From: Trichoplax adhaerens
Taxonomy: Eukaryota; Placozoa; Uniplacotomia; Trichoplacea; Trichoplacidae
Length of the DNA: 64,000 nucleotides
Assembly: GCF_000150275.1 (NCBI RefSeq)
Contig: NW_002060948.1
Span: 4,878,241-4,942,240, forward strand
Reading direction: 5' to 3'
The notes under the pieces were generated by a model that did no database searches, was not told the DNA's origin, and saw only the letters and a program-made list of their open reading frames with translations. This document shows positions 52,401 to 64,000 of the stretch, piece after piece. How positions within the stretch are numbered: position 1 is the stretch's first letter; the number at the start of each line of letters is the position of its first letter. Position numbers and translations under genes: made by a program.

Positions 52401-55400
52401 AAGCGCAATCATCATGCAACCGTTAGAAAACGCAACGTAGCAATAGCTAGCGGAGTTAAACAACCTAGAGCAAAATCAGTCGAGTCAAGTTATGACGATG
52501 ATACATACGTGTATGACGATATATTTGCTCAGTTGAGAAAATTAAGAATGGTAGGTACAGTAGTGTCATTACTTAAAAATAATTGCACTACATCAATGAC
52601 GCATACTTCTAATAACTTTCATCTATGTTACCTATTACAGTCAATATTTCATAGCAGTTTGCCAATCAATCAAGATTTTGAAAATATGCTAACTCAAATA
52701 TCTGAACAAGAACAAATCAGAGTTGACGAAGAGAAATCGAAAGCTATGAGGCCTCGCAGTGAGCGTACATCTCAAGATCCAATCAACACGACTCTACGAA
52801 CGACAATTGAAAATGGGGGTACTGTTCGATCGAAATCAGCTAATAGCCTTCGCTTGCCGAAACCAATCGATAGAACGATGTCAAATACAACTTCCGTTTC
52901 GACAACAGACGATTACTATGATCGTTCCGATAATATCAGCCGATACGAGATTAGCAGCGGTGCATCATCAGATGTGTACTTGCAGCCAAAATTAAAGCCA
53001 GCCCTTATCTATGAAGATGATAAATATGAGGTCCCTGTTCTATCAGAACTTGGTGCCACTGACACTAGTGTTAGGAAGGAAATGCCAATTCTTCCTAAAC
53101 TTCGGAAGCCACCTTCTCCGCCCTCCTTCCGCCCGCGCAATAGAATACGACGGTTTATTAGCGATAGTTTCTCCGATAAATTCGATACTAGAGATCGAAA
53201 TACAGAAGTAAGCTGTAGTATCCATTCATAACTTATTATAGATAAATAGCACGTGCATATTATACAACTAATTAACTTAGCTTGCAGATCAGTTTACTAC
53301 TGCAGCGCTAATGCAATGTATCATATTTCGCATTATTTCAATAGCGCTTTGAAAAATTAGCCAAGAAAAGTTTAGTTAGTGGTTACCTGTTACGCAGTGG
53401 AGGAGCAAATATTCAACGCAAACGTTGGTGCATCCTCACGAAGGATAGACTTTATTTCTTTGTCAAAGAAAGGGATTACTTGCCGCGTTCTATAATGAAA
53501 CTGAAAGACTGTCATTTAGATGAATCACAGTTGGCTGAGAAGGCTATTATTACGTTGATCTTTCGAAAATCGAAGCGTATTAAATTAACATGTACTAATC
53601 TGAATGAATATAATACGTGGCTTTCCGCTCTAAAATCTGCTTTAGAAGAATTTCGTGCCACGAGCTCAGATTCTGAAAGTAACGGGGTTAGTATAAGTTG
53701 AAAGATCTTCAAAAATAGGATGATGATATTCTTTCAACCTCTTTCTACTATCTGAGTACCTTATGCCGATTTATCATCATTTTTTCCTCTTTCACTCAGT
53801 CTAAGACGCCGAAGATAGTTAATGATACCTCCGATACCTCCGATAGCGACAACACTGATGTTGAAGATTCCCACGCTACTACCACATCTTCTGACAACAC
53901 GATCAATGTCAGTCGAAGTATTACTTCTGTATCAACCAGTAAGTTGATAGTTAAATGATATCAAGTACATAATACGCTATTGTTCGATAGCTCTAAAGAG
54001 CTGATGCGAATTGTAAATATTTCTAATGGAAGGGTAATTTTTTGTACCAGAATCAGGAATTGTAATCGTAGATAGTGATCCAAGTAGTGGAGGTAGTGTA
54101 TTAAGTTTCAACTATCAGCAACCATCCTTCTTCAGAAACGCCTTCCAAGGAAAATTAGATCGTTGTATCTTTGAAAATAATAAATATGTTTGGCAAAACC
54201 GTTGGTGTGAGATCAACAGGAGTATACTATACTGCTATGTTCGTGAACGGGATAGTATTGCTTGTGAGTTTCAGGTATCACTATATCAGTGTCGTGTTGA
54301 ACCTGTTAACCTAGCGGATAAAGGTCGTCCATATGCTTTCAAACTGATTTCGTCTGATAACCAAGAACTTGCTACCTTTGCTCATGACAATCGAGAAGCG
54401 CTACAATCCGTTATAAGACTAATTAGGCACGCTGCTGAGGTAAACCTGTGCATCTACTTTTCGTATCATACATTTTAAAGACACCAAACTGATACAATGA
54501 CGTAAGCGAATTCTTGCAATAAAATAACTTTGTTATTTTAAATTTTATTTTAATAGATGTCAAGTCCAGTCGATATAAATGAATATGCAAAAGCTGATAG
54601 CGATTTGGAAAGGAATGCCAAAACTACTAGTGCTAAAACGAAAAATGTCAAAAAACCTAAGCTACCGATGGCTCTATTTCAACAACGACCTTTACCGCCA
54701 CCAGCTAGTAACCTAGGCAGAAGTAAATCATCACAAGACATTTCTAGCGAAGACGGTTAGCCTACATTGGGAATAAAACGATACTTATAAATTTTAGTAG
54801 ACTGTGGTTAAATTTGAAAACTGTTAGCTTTAAATAGGAAACACTTCCCGTAATAGCCATTGAAAGGATATTTATCCTTTTTTTTACGTAACAGGCTTTT
54901 ACGAAAGGAATTTACAAACTGCCCAAGGTTCAATTGACACTGAAGTCGTATACCATACACCAACAAGTGCTACATCTAAAGGATTTAGCGAAGAAATATA
55001 CGAAGATATCGATAAAGCCAAAAACGTTATCTTAGATATGTATGAAGAGGCCAGTATAGCCACAAGCGGAGTATCTACAATTAATAAGGATAAAAACATT
55101 GAGGATTTATACGAGAAAGTGGACGATTTGAGAGAGGTAAGATGACTTTATTTTTGCTCTGGAAGCACTATTGACTTTGCTTTCATTTTATTGCTTACTT
55201 TAATATTTCAACAGAGATTACGAAAGAAATCAGTCCAGGTGAAGCCAATTACCGAGACTAGCTCTAGTTCGAATGCTTCAAAGTCTGTAACACCCCGACA
55301 TCAGTCTTCTGACTCAGCCAAAAATATTCCTACTGATTCTGATAGTGATATCGGTGCTACTTCACCCCTGTTTAACTCGGCCAATTATGCCTCACTGAAT

Positions 55401-56575
55401 AAGTTAAAAAACATGAATAGAACTGATTCCGGTAGTAGTAGTCAAAAAAGCTTAGAGGCACCATTTCCAAGTAGAACCAGAAGTTCATTTTCAGATGGAG
55501 AAATGACAGTTATAGAAGGGGAACTAAATTTACCAAAGCAGTCAACAATGAATTTGACCTTTAAGAAACGCTGGTGTGTAGTTAAAGCATCAGATAGTCG
55601 TAGCAGGTATAATTTTGCCCTACATACAATATACTCATATTCCAAGGCTTACTGACTGATTGTTTAGTTCATTTTTTACTATTACTAACCGATTATATTT
55701 ATATCATCAACTACGATATAGATTACTCATCTTTCGACGCAAAGGCGATCGCAAACCTACTGATGAATACATTTTATCCAAATTGCAATTATTGGTTGAC
55801 AGTAAACTTCCAAACGAATTTAAGCTGAAGTATATCAGTGGAGAAAATGCCGGCAGCTCTCTTCATTTTCAGGCATTTGGTAGAGAAGAAGCGGCTGCTT
55901 GGGCTGAAAAATTACTTAAGCATACCATTATTGCAACGCAATCAGATGCCTCTATAGTAGCCAGTTTCATTGCAGAAAATTCCGCTAATTCAGGCGTTAA
56001 TACTCCTACTAATTTTTCTAGAACTAGGAGTAAACGGTTCTTTACAGGTAAATACGACTGAAAAATGATCGTTATTGCTATATTTTATATTTTGTACAAT
56101 ATACTAAAGTGTCATTTAATTTTTGTGATTACTAGCTATCTTTGACAATAAAGGAAGATCGAGTAGCTTTACTGACGTACATTCAGAAAAAAAAATGGGT
56201 AAGGCGATCCAGAAACGGTTAACAGCGACTATTGAAAGGGATGAAAAGGTATCAATGTCAATAAATCAGCTGATGCAACGAGAATCGCAATTGCAAGCTC
56301 AGGTTGAAAAAATTACTTCTGATCTAAAGCGAACTAAATTGGACTTACGTAATGCCCAAGATACTCAAGTTAAAGCATCTTCTACCGAGGCTAAACTTGC
56401 TAGTAAGACATGCGAAAAATTATTTAAGAAGATGCAATCACTTGAACAGTCGTTGGAGAAAACCATACAAGATTTAAATAAGACGCAAAGTGACATCAAG
56501 CGTCTACAATCTAGACGCAGCTTTGGTGACATGCAGATATCACAGAGTTCGCCGAAAACGAAACCTCGAAAGTAG
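49450..56575 (+). CDS. AFAP/XB130-like adaptor with four PH domains (5' exon missing)
   Basis: Exons: 49450-49805, 51618-52173, 52339-52550, 52641-53207, 53345-53686, 53800-53938, 54051-54439, 54557-54755, 54895-55136, 55215-55606, 55722-56047, 56136-56575. All joins are GT-AG and in phase, giving 1386 residues from the first base seen. The first exon enters in phase 1 after CAACTTAG without an ATG, so an upstream exon is missing. The N-terminal helix (IVRTISRIIQYFDEILINEK) resembles the start of AFAP1. The four PH domains lie at about 197-300, 565-670, 755-852 and 1096-1203. Each has an RWC motif (LRWCVITKEM, KRWCILTKDR, NRWCEINRSI, KRWCVVKASD), and all but the third keep the helix tryptophan. 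The third is closest to the second PH of XB130. Tyrosine motifs of SH2-docking type occur at Y956 (EEIYEDID) and Y993 (EDLYEKVD), with YVYDDI further upstream. A coiled coil covers about 1255-1365. AFAP proteins link Src-family kinases, PI3K and actin. Four PH domains are more than the two in vertebrate AFAP members, so orthology is uncertain. Confidence 0.88.
50941..51609. repeat. Nested tandem duplication (333-bp unit, two copies)
   Basis: CGATTAAATC starts one copy at 50941 and the other at 51274. The two copies are nearly identical over the whole unit. Inside each unit a shorter stretch (GCGTATAC, GTAGTTC, then AGACTCTTC or AGATTCTT, then CGTATGA and TATTAA) occurs twice about 130 bp apart in more diverged form, so an older duplication was duplicated again. 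The array lies in the 1.8-kb intron of the AFAP-like gene and ends 8 bp before its acceptor. Confidence 0.9.
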
Positions 56576-56709
56576 AACTTGTTATTGGTCGACGATATCA
56601 TAAGATGAATGTCAGATGTAGTTTTACTTAACTCAAGTCTTGTATGAACTACAATTGATATCTTATTTTACTTTTATCTATTCATATGTGTATCTCTGCT
56701 GCAGCATAG

Positions 56710-56830
56710 TTCTATGATATCAACGACACTGAATCAGAATAATTTATTATCTACAGGTGTTATGCCAACTATTGCTGCTATACTTCTATCTTTAGTTATT
56801 TTCACATTTATCGTTCAAGATTTTTATTAG
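56710..56830 (+). CDS. Possible alternative last exon with a membrane tail anchor
   Basis: If the AFAP-like transcript is spliced from the GTAGAA donor at 56572, two bases before the end of the last sense codon, to the acceptor GCATAG ending at 56709, the annotated TAG is removed. The frame then continues for 39 codons to a TAG at 56828. The added tail ends with MPTIAAILLSLVIFTFIVQD then FY: one hydrophobic helix of about 18 residues and a very short luminal end, typical of tail-anchored proteins. The intron would be 138 bp, like its neighbours. The donor is weaker than the GTAAG consensus, so both forms may exist, or this may be chance in T-rich DNA. Confidence 0.45.
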
Positions 56831-59006
56831 TAATGCGGTGTCTGATCAAAAAGTAAATAGGTTGATATGCATTTATATACACTCATATACATAATACATA
56901 TATATATATATATGCCATGATAACATCTTTTATTTGATTATTACCATAGCGTTCGATGTTGTAGTAGTAGGCTAAGTCATATCTGTTTTAAATGCGGACT
57001 TTACACCGTGATAATTTGTCAACGGAAAAATATATACATACGCGCATATCATTATTAGAGAGTAATCTTCAGCTTATTTAACCTTTAAGGTTCAGTGACA
57101 GCTTATCAAGTCGGCATGATTATTTTAAGTAAAGCATCAGTTTATTAGACAGCATTGTAGTTATAAACTACATTATTATACACATATTCTTAGGCTGTAT
57201 TCGTTTTTATTATGTTGGGATCGTTCGTAGAGTTGTAGCCGACTAAACAAATCTATGAACTAAATCTTAATTGATTTAATGCACAGACTTATCATTATTT
57301 ATTCTCGGCTTTCATTTATAATAGAATTTAAAGCAAGCCTATACGTATCTAAAATCGAAATGATGTAGATATAGTATCCATTGGATCAATATAAGATGTA
57401 TCTCATGCTAAAATGTATCGTCTATCATAAATTAGTTTTTATACGGTAATATTTACTTGGTGTTGACACTAATGGTCTGGATATAATGCATATTTTTATT
57501 AATGCGAGATAATGATGGCTAATGATCAGATTTTCTCCTGAAAGTTTTAACTATAAGATGTTAACAGTTCTTGAAAATTATAAGCTTTGCTTAAAGCATA
57601 TTGTGCAATTTACTTCATATTATGCCTAGGTTTTAAATTTATATCTTGGCATATTATATCCAAGATTCTAGCAAACACATCGTGTATGTATTCAGTATCG
57701 ATGGAATGAATATGTAAATATTCAGTCATGTCGTGTGCGTAAATTTTTTCAGTTATTATAATTAACGGTGCAAGATTAACTATTTAACGATATTGTGGTC
57801 TGTTTTTGTAAAAACTGCCATTTTACACTAGAAGGAGGGAAGTGATGTGTTAAAACTTGTACAATGCGGTGAACTTTTAACTTGGGTTATAAATGGAATG
57901 GTCGATCATGTTTTAAAGTGTGAGCTTGTTATTATTGAAGTATTTTTTAACACGCTATCTTACTCTGTTTAGTAATAAAAATAACAATAAATAGCCATGT
58001 TTCTTGTGGAAAATAAAACTCAGCTTATGTATAACCCTTTTCTCTTATTGATATTCAACAGTCAAATTCAGAAATTATAAACAGTAGGTATTCAATCCCA
58101 AATTATCACATTATATGACATCTACAACTATAGGAGATCGCAAAGTGTCTACGTTGCAAAAGCTACTTAAAATTGCTACAGATTTTGAGAAGCTATGATA
58201 TGAGGATGGAGCGTCCAACAAAAATATTTCTCCTAATCTACTGTTATATTATTCTGAATAGTAACCCTGTTGTAAAGGAATTAACAAGAGTCATAATATA
58301 TCATCGTATATAAGTGTCTAACCTTTTCTAAATCTGATTTCTCATTAAGCCAAGTTAAAGTTAATGTATGGCTAAATTTCGAAGATTATTTAAGTTGAAA
58401 GGTATTTCTTAAGATTACCACTAGCAACACATTTTTTAGAAATGTCACAATTTAAGAGGCTTCTGAATTGTGTATGCGTCAGTTCTAAAAATAAAATTTA
58501 CTCACATAAATGCAGCAGTAAATATTGAAATTCCGTTGAATCAACCTGATGAAACTGCAATACATATTGATTGGTAATACAAATCAGCCTACTCGTCCTT
58601 TTTGATTTATGCGTAGATCTTATCACTTGAATAAATAGTCAACGGTGTGAGATAAAGTAATAACAAAAACAGATCAAGACAAGTTTAAAAAACACCATCG
58701 ATTTGTAGAAGCAACAATTAAACATGAAATAAATGATAAACAATTCATTTAATTTGATTTAACACTTCAGCGCTTCATCCTGTCATCATTACACTTTCAA
58801 AACAAAATTGTCTCAGTTACAAACCTCGTCACTGCGTAAATAGTCTTCAAGTTAGGATGGTCTAACACCTTATTTATTCGATCCTTTTTACGCAAGAGAT
58901 GATTATGAATGAGTCAAGATTTTCTTACAACGCTAAGCCATCACTTAACCTGCATCCCCTATCTAATATACAGTGTCTATATCCGGATTTTCAATTATAA
59001 AAAATC
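56831..59006. other. Intergenic region, 3' flank of the AFAP-like gene
   Basis: AT-rich sequence with an AT dinucleotide run at about 56898-56912. The AATAAA hexamers near 57973 and 58010 could end the AFAP-like transcript, but others closer to the stop may be used. No coding exon is visible. Confidence 0.5.
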
Positions 59007-62000
59007 ATGTCTAGGTTAAGCGTTTTTATATTAATTCAATTACTATTATGCAATTATAGTAGCATAATTGAAGCTGCTGCTAAGAAAGCTGGTAAACGAA
59101 ATGTACAACGAAATAGAACCGGTAATAAAGGTTAGGATACAATCATTGCCGATATTAAATATGGTAATATTTATAATTTTCATATTTTACTTGGAACATA
59201 GGTTTTGGATTTTGTCGTTTCGAATTTATGTGTAGCAACAGACGACAGTGTATTAAAATGAACTATATTTGTGATGGCGTTAAAGATTGCAGTGATTCTT
59301 CGGACGAAAGATTTTGTAGTAAGTACAGGTGTATGAATAGTAGAAGCTTCATTGAAACAGGTATCGACTATCAATAAGATTGTCTCAAGTTACAGATCAA
59401 ATAAGATAAAAAATAGAAATTTGAGGAAATTATTCATTTTATACTTTGATGAACCATAAAATTCATCCTGCTTAATATTTAACACAAGTGGTTAATACTT
59501 ATCGTTTAGAGTAGTAGACAGGTAAGTCAGATCTTGTTAACGAAACTCGATAGCTGTACTCTGTAGTCTGCAGAATATATCGGTCCTGCATCTATATCAA
59601 CTGGACGACCTCTGGCGAATAACTATTGATTGTGATCCAACCCTTCATATAACCTTTTAACTAAATTTTAAATCATCTAGAGCTGCTTAATTAATAAGGC
59701 ATGTATCACCTCTATATATTGGTGCCAGCTCCATGAGTAGTATCGCTTCTGAAACACTTTGACGACAGATCCCTCCTTGCAGAACCATTAGCATTGTATA
59801 GAAGGCCAGGTTCTACTTCTTAATTTTAGTTCGCTTTAATGCCCTTCTTAGTGTGCAGTTCATGTGTTCTACGATAAAAAGTAAGGAGGTTAAATACTCT
59901 AACATAATGCCGGTTTTGTTAAAAATATGGAGAAAAGTGCTAGGCAAGCTAGTCTTCTAACAATTGTTGTTTAGTGAAGCACTATGCTAGCAAATCACAA
60001 ACTGCTTTTGTATGATAAAATTAGATATAATAGGCTAGAATTCAGCACGCACATACTCGTATATCCGTCAGCATCAATTACAGGTACTGTAATTATGGCA
60101 TTGCTAAAGCAGTCTATAGTCTAGAATATACATATGCTGTATCTGTTCGTAGTACAGTGTAAAACTTTAATTATTGCCAATTATATCATCGATATTGCTT
60201 CTGTTACTAGTATCACTTTTATGAGGCAATCTGATAGCCGATGTTAATAAAGCACGAGGTTTGTAGGCTATACCATATTTGTCAACGTGTTTTCTACCAT
60301 TATCAATTCTAATTTTTATTACTGAGGGAAAATTGTTGTCAGCATTACCTAGGGCAAATTATAATTTCGTATATTACGCATCTCTACCATCAATGCAAAT
60401 TTTATTGCAACTATGGTTCTCTCATATATCTCGGTAGGATGATAAATATGATAAATATGATAAATAGATAAGAATACAGTATTGACCTAACAGGAAATAT
60501 TCTAGCCTATATTATATCAGATATTCATATATTTTAAAATTACGAAAATACAATCAAATTTGGATATTTAGCAAAATATGTCGCAATATCATGATCGCTT
60601 TCTTTTTAAAGTACATTGCGTTAAGAAAGGATTTCGTAGAAATGATGTAACCGACAATATATGAGAATATATAATTAGGCATTATATATTCTAGTCTATA
60701 ACCCAAACTGAATTTATATACAGCATTGATTGAGCAAGGATTCTTATTTCGCGTTAATTTTCTGGCTATTCGCCGCCTTATTAGAGTTCTATTGTAACAC
60801 AGCAAGAGATAGATCACGCTCCGCCTTTAATGTAACATTTTATTTGTCCGGACTCTTAATAACATACTTTACGAAGACATTATCTAATCATAAATCGAGT
60901 CGATCCTGGTCGATTAGTAAATACAACGCAATGATGTCCTGATCAAATTCTGTAACTAGCACTATAAAGTTGATTTCAGTGCATCTTTCTACCGAGCTAA
61001 TGCTATCCATGAATTGGTCCATCACGCAAATTAATTTGCACTTATTTCAATTACAGAAATCATTGATATCAATGATATAATAGTGCATTAGTAGACTATA
61101 CTTTATTGCACTCTAATTAATATCGGCTTTTAATGAATTATTTCTTACCGATAATGGGATTGGCCGTGTTATGACGCATTCCTGTACTCTATAAGGCTTC
61201 TTGCTTATCCATAATTTGATTGTGAAGACACTGTGTCTACAAGAATGGCTAGACAACTTGCAGACAGGGTTGGAACATATCGCCCTTGAGAAAAATTACA
61301 CTTCATTCAAAAAAATAAACCATCTTGTTTATAATTTAAATGATCAAAACCAGAATCATATAGAGTAAAATATTAAAATATTAAAGTAACATGTAATGCT
61401 GTTGTCAAAACTTGATATTAAAATAAAAATTAAACTAAGAGGAAACTGACAGCATTTGACATGTTCCTGCATGCTAACGTTATGGTTCTGATAAGCAAGG
61501 TGAAATTTTTCTTAATTTTAAGATTGTGTTAAATTAGTTCTAAACTATACTTAACTATAGAAAGCTTTAACAGAGTACAACAATGCTCTGATCGTGAATA
61601 TCAATGCGAAGATAACAGCGGTTGCTTTAGGTTAAATCGGGTTTGTGATAGTAATATTGACTGCCGAGATGGCTCTGATGAAAAGGATTGTGGTAAGTAC
61701 AGTATATATGCTTATGACAGCTTCATTTCCTGCAGTGATTATCAATTAGAGTAAATTACGTAATATCAACTTCTTTACAAAAATATTAGCTCTGACATAG
61801 CTGATTAATTACTGTCGATTGCAACAAATGAAAATTATCTCTATCTCTTACCAGCCTCATTTTAAAGATTTAAATACGTTTTATATCTCAAGGAACACGC
61901 AGATCTTGTCCTTCTACTCAGTTTAGCTGTTCTGATGGGAAAACGTGTATTGCTCGATCCTTAGTATGTAATCGGCAACGTAATTGTCCCGATGGATCAG

Positions 62001-63529
62001 ATGAAAGAGACTGCTGTAAGATACTATATACATTCAATTATTAAAATGATATAGGAAGTCTATTCGTAGTAATTAATTATAGCAGAAACGAATATCTATA
62101 CATCCAGAGCTTAATTTCTCTATCATCATGCTAAACGAAATGACACTTTACATAAATTAGCGCGAAATAAATAAATACTTTTAATAATAACAAATCGTGA
62201 CAATTAATATTTTTCTCCTTCTAGCTAAACGAATAATATGTTAGTACTTTTTGCCTTGATATACCAATATCTAACGGAGTGGATAATAGCGTACAAAAAT
62301 GTCATGATATGCTATAAGTAAACTTTAAAATAATGAACCATAATAATGAGCTTGGTACCATTTTGTAACCTATTTCATTTGTTTACTTACTGATTAACTA
62401 TGGATTGTAGCAATTAGTCAGCGACGATGTGGTAGCAAAGAATTTGCTTGTCTAGATGGCAGCGGCTGCATTGCAAAATGGCGTATCTGCAACGGGGAAC
62501 AGGATTGCAATGATGGATCAGATGAATATAGCTGCTCAAGTACGAAAATTATGACTCAATAGGATAACTGCTCATAGAAGAATACTCCTAGCTTGCTTAG
62601 TGTAAAATTGACTTGAAACGCATATTGATGAACGAATTATGATTATAAAAAAGATCAATAGTATCTCTTTCGGTATTGGTCTAGGAAATCGTTGTGGTAT
62701 TAGCCGCTTTAAGTGCAAGGGTAACGATCAATGTGTGTCTTCCTTTCAAGTTTGTGATAAAATCCGTGACTGTGTTGATGGGTCCGACGAATCTCAATGT
62801 GGTATGCAAGCAGTAATAACGATATCATGATTCGGTGCATGTAGATTTATCAGCTATGGTCATGGTCATACAGGAGCTAAAGTTTTTTTCAGTAGTATGG
62901 CTATCGCTAGGGCTATCAGTCTAGACCTGAGGCTATACATAGAAATACTGCAGTTTTAAATATCAATAGTAGAAATGAAGGCATACGAAGTCATTTTTGT
63001 TCTCTACATTGTCCGTGCATAACGTAACAGAACAAATCCTTTTTACCCAATCATGTCACTTGCTTAAATATTTATCGTTAGAAATGGTCATTATTGTATT
63101 TAATAAGTAGTTATTTTATTCGTCCTTAATAAGCTGATCGAAAAGAATGTGGGGATCGATTTTCGTGCTTTAATGGCAGAGAATGTATTGTTAATGAAAA
63201 GAAATGTGATGGTTATCCTGATTGTTCTGATTCATCCGACGAGCTCAACTGTGGTGAGTATAAGCTATCCAATGCTACTTTACGGAGTTTAAATTTCTAT
63301 CATACGTGTCATATATAGAAAAAACTGTATTTCTAAAGCAATAAGATCTGAGTTAAATCCTTTTAAATAACCAATATGAAATTTTAATAACAATGATTTG
63401 GATAAGGTCGACAACAATGTAGCGCAAGACAGTTTGAATGTCTAATCACCATACAATGCATCGATAAAGATAAAGTTTGCGATAATAATGATGACTGTGC
63501 CGATGGCAGCGACGAATTTGGATGTTCTA
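59007..63529 (+). CDS. Secreted or membrane protein with tandem LDL-receptor class A modules (5' part)
   Basis: Exon 1 (59007-59130) encodes a signal peptide ([19 protein letters not shown]) and a basic stretch; an in-frame TAA lies three codons upstream. Seven exons follow: 59202-59318, 61576-61692, 61893-62015, 62411-62539, 62685-62801, 63134-63253 and 63407-63529. Each encodes one LDLa module of six cysteines ending in a calcium-binding acidic motif ([70 protein letters not shown]). All internal exons are phase 1 at both ends, so modules can be added or lost without a frame change. LDLa modules bind ligands in lipoprotein receptors, LRPs, relaxin-type receptors and many secreted proteins. 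No EGF, YWTD or transmembrane part is seen before the window ends, so the subtype is open. A further module could hide in the 2.26-kb intron after the first. Confidence 0.9.
60441..60470. repeat. Short GATAAATAT tandem repeat
   Basis: About three copies of a 9-bp unit lie inside the long intron of the LDLa gene. Confidence 0.75.
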
Positions 63530-64000
63530 GTAACGCTATTAAATCAATTTCTCGCGTGTAGTGGATTACCTAGTTCAAGCAAAGTAATTTAAAGTATAAC
63601 ACTGGTCATGTATTGGTTCATATTATGTTAAAATGTTATATTGTAATTAAAGATACTCATGCACGTTTGCATCATAAACTGTTCAATTATACCAATATCA
63701 TCCAAACAAAATTTGGCTGCAGAAATAAATTTACATCTTTACTTTTACGAAGTGTTTATCTCTTGTTTTGATTTATCATCACAAAAGCAACTATTCCATT
63801 ATAACGTAAATGATTAGGCAAGAGTAGGATTATGCATAACGCAGTTGAAAAGTAACATTATTTTTTTACTTGCAATTAGTATTTCCAATACAACATCTTT
63901 ATATATAATGCCAGTGGATCAGATTATTGCATGATAAATACGGTATAAATGGCCGGACTCAATTTTACGAATACAATGTATTTCAATGCTGTGAAAACAA
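63530..64000 (+). other. Intron or intergenic sequence at the window edge
   Basis: A GTAACG donor follows the seventh LDLa exon, so this is most likely the next intron. No further LDLa module or terminal exon is seen before the end. Confidence 0.5.

Overview
This is a stretch of animal nuclear DNA, roughly two-thirds A+T, with spliced genes, short introns and GT-AG splice sites. It holds an atrophin/RERE corepressor, a heparan sulfate C5-epimerase, an AFAP-like multi-PH adaptor and an LDL-receptor class A (LDLa) module protein. These families are metazoan. The compact introns and AT-rich composition would fit an early-branching animal such as a placozoan, but that placement is inference. A run of 50 Ns shows this is a draft scaffold.

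Layout. 1-8.6 kb: no recognisable gene; it carries a divergent satellite of about 166 bp period, a duplicated block of about 185 bp and a 49-bp tandem duplication. 9.8-21.3 kb, minus strand: a complete atrophin/RERE gene in 16 exons (1010 residues; BAH, ELM2, SANT, GATA finger, atrophin C-terminus), reconstructed with consistent splice phase throughout; its first intron is 6.1 kb and splits the BAH domain. 21.3-42.6 kb: about 21 kb without a supported gene, holding palindromic TACAGTAC/GTACTGTA clusters, a few hairpins and diverged repeats. 42.7-45.6 kb, minus strand: a complete two-exon D-glucuronyl C5-epimerase (615 residues). 45.6-49.4 kb: the shared upstream region of two divergent genes, with the densest TACAGTAC palindrome cluster and the assembly gap. 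49.4-56.8 kb, plus strand: an AFAP/XB130-like adaptor with four PH domains (first exon not found), with a possible alternative last exon that adds a membrane tail anchor. 59.0-63.5 kb, plus strand: the 5' part of a secreted or membrane protein with a signal peptide and at least seven LDLa modules, each on its own phase 1-1 exon; it probably continues past the window.

The four genes do not form a pathway. By family they act in transcriptional repression, Golgi heparan sulfate maturation, cytoskeletal or tyrosine-kinase signalling, and extracellular ligand binding. The points most worth following are the tail-anchor splice option and four-PH layout of the AFAP-like gene, the palindrome clusters upstream of genes, and the nested tandem duplication that ends at a splice acceptor.
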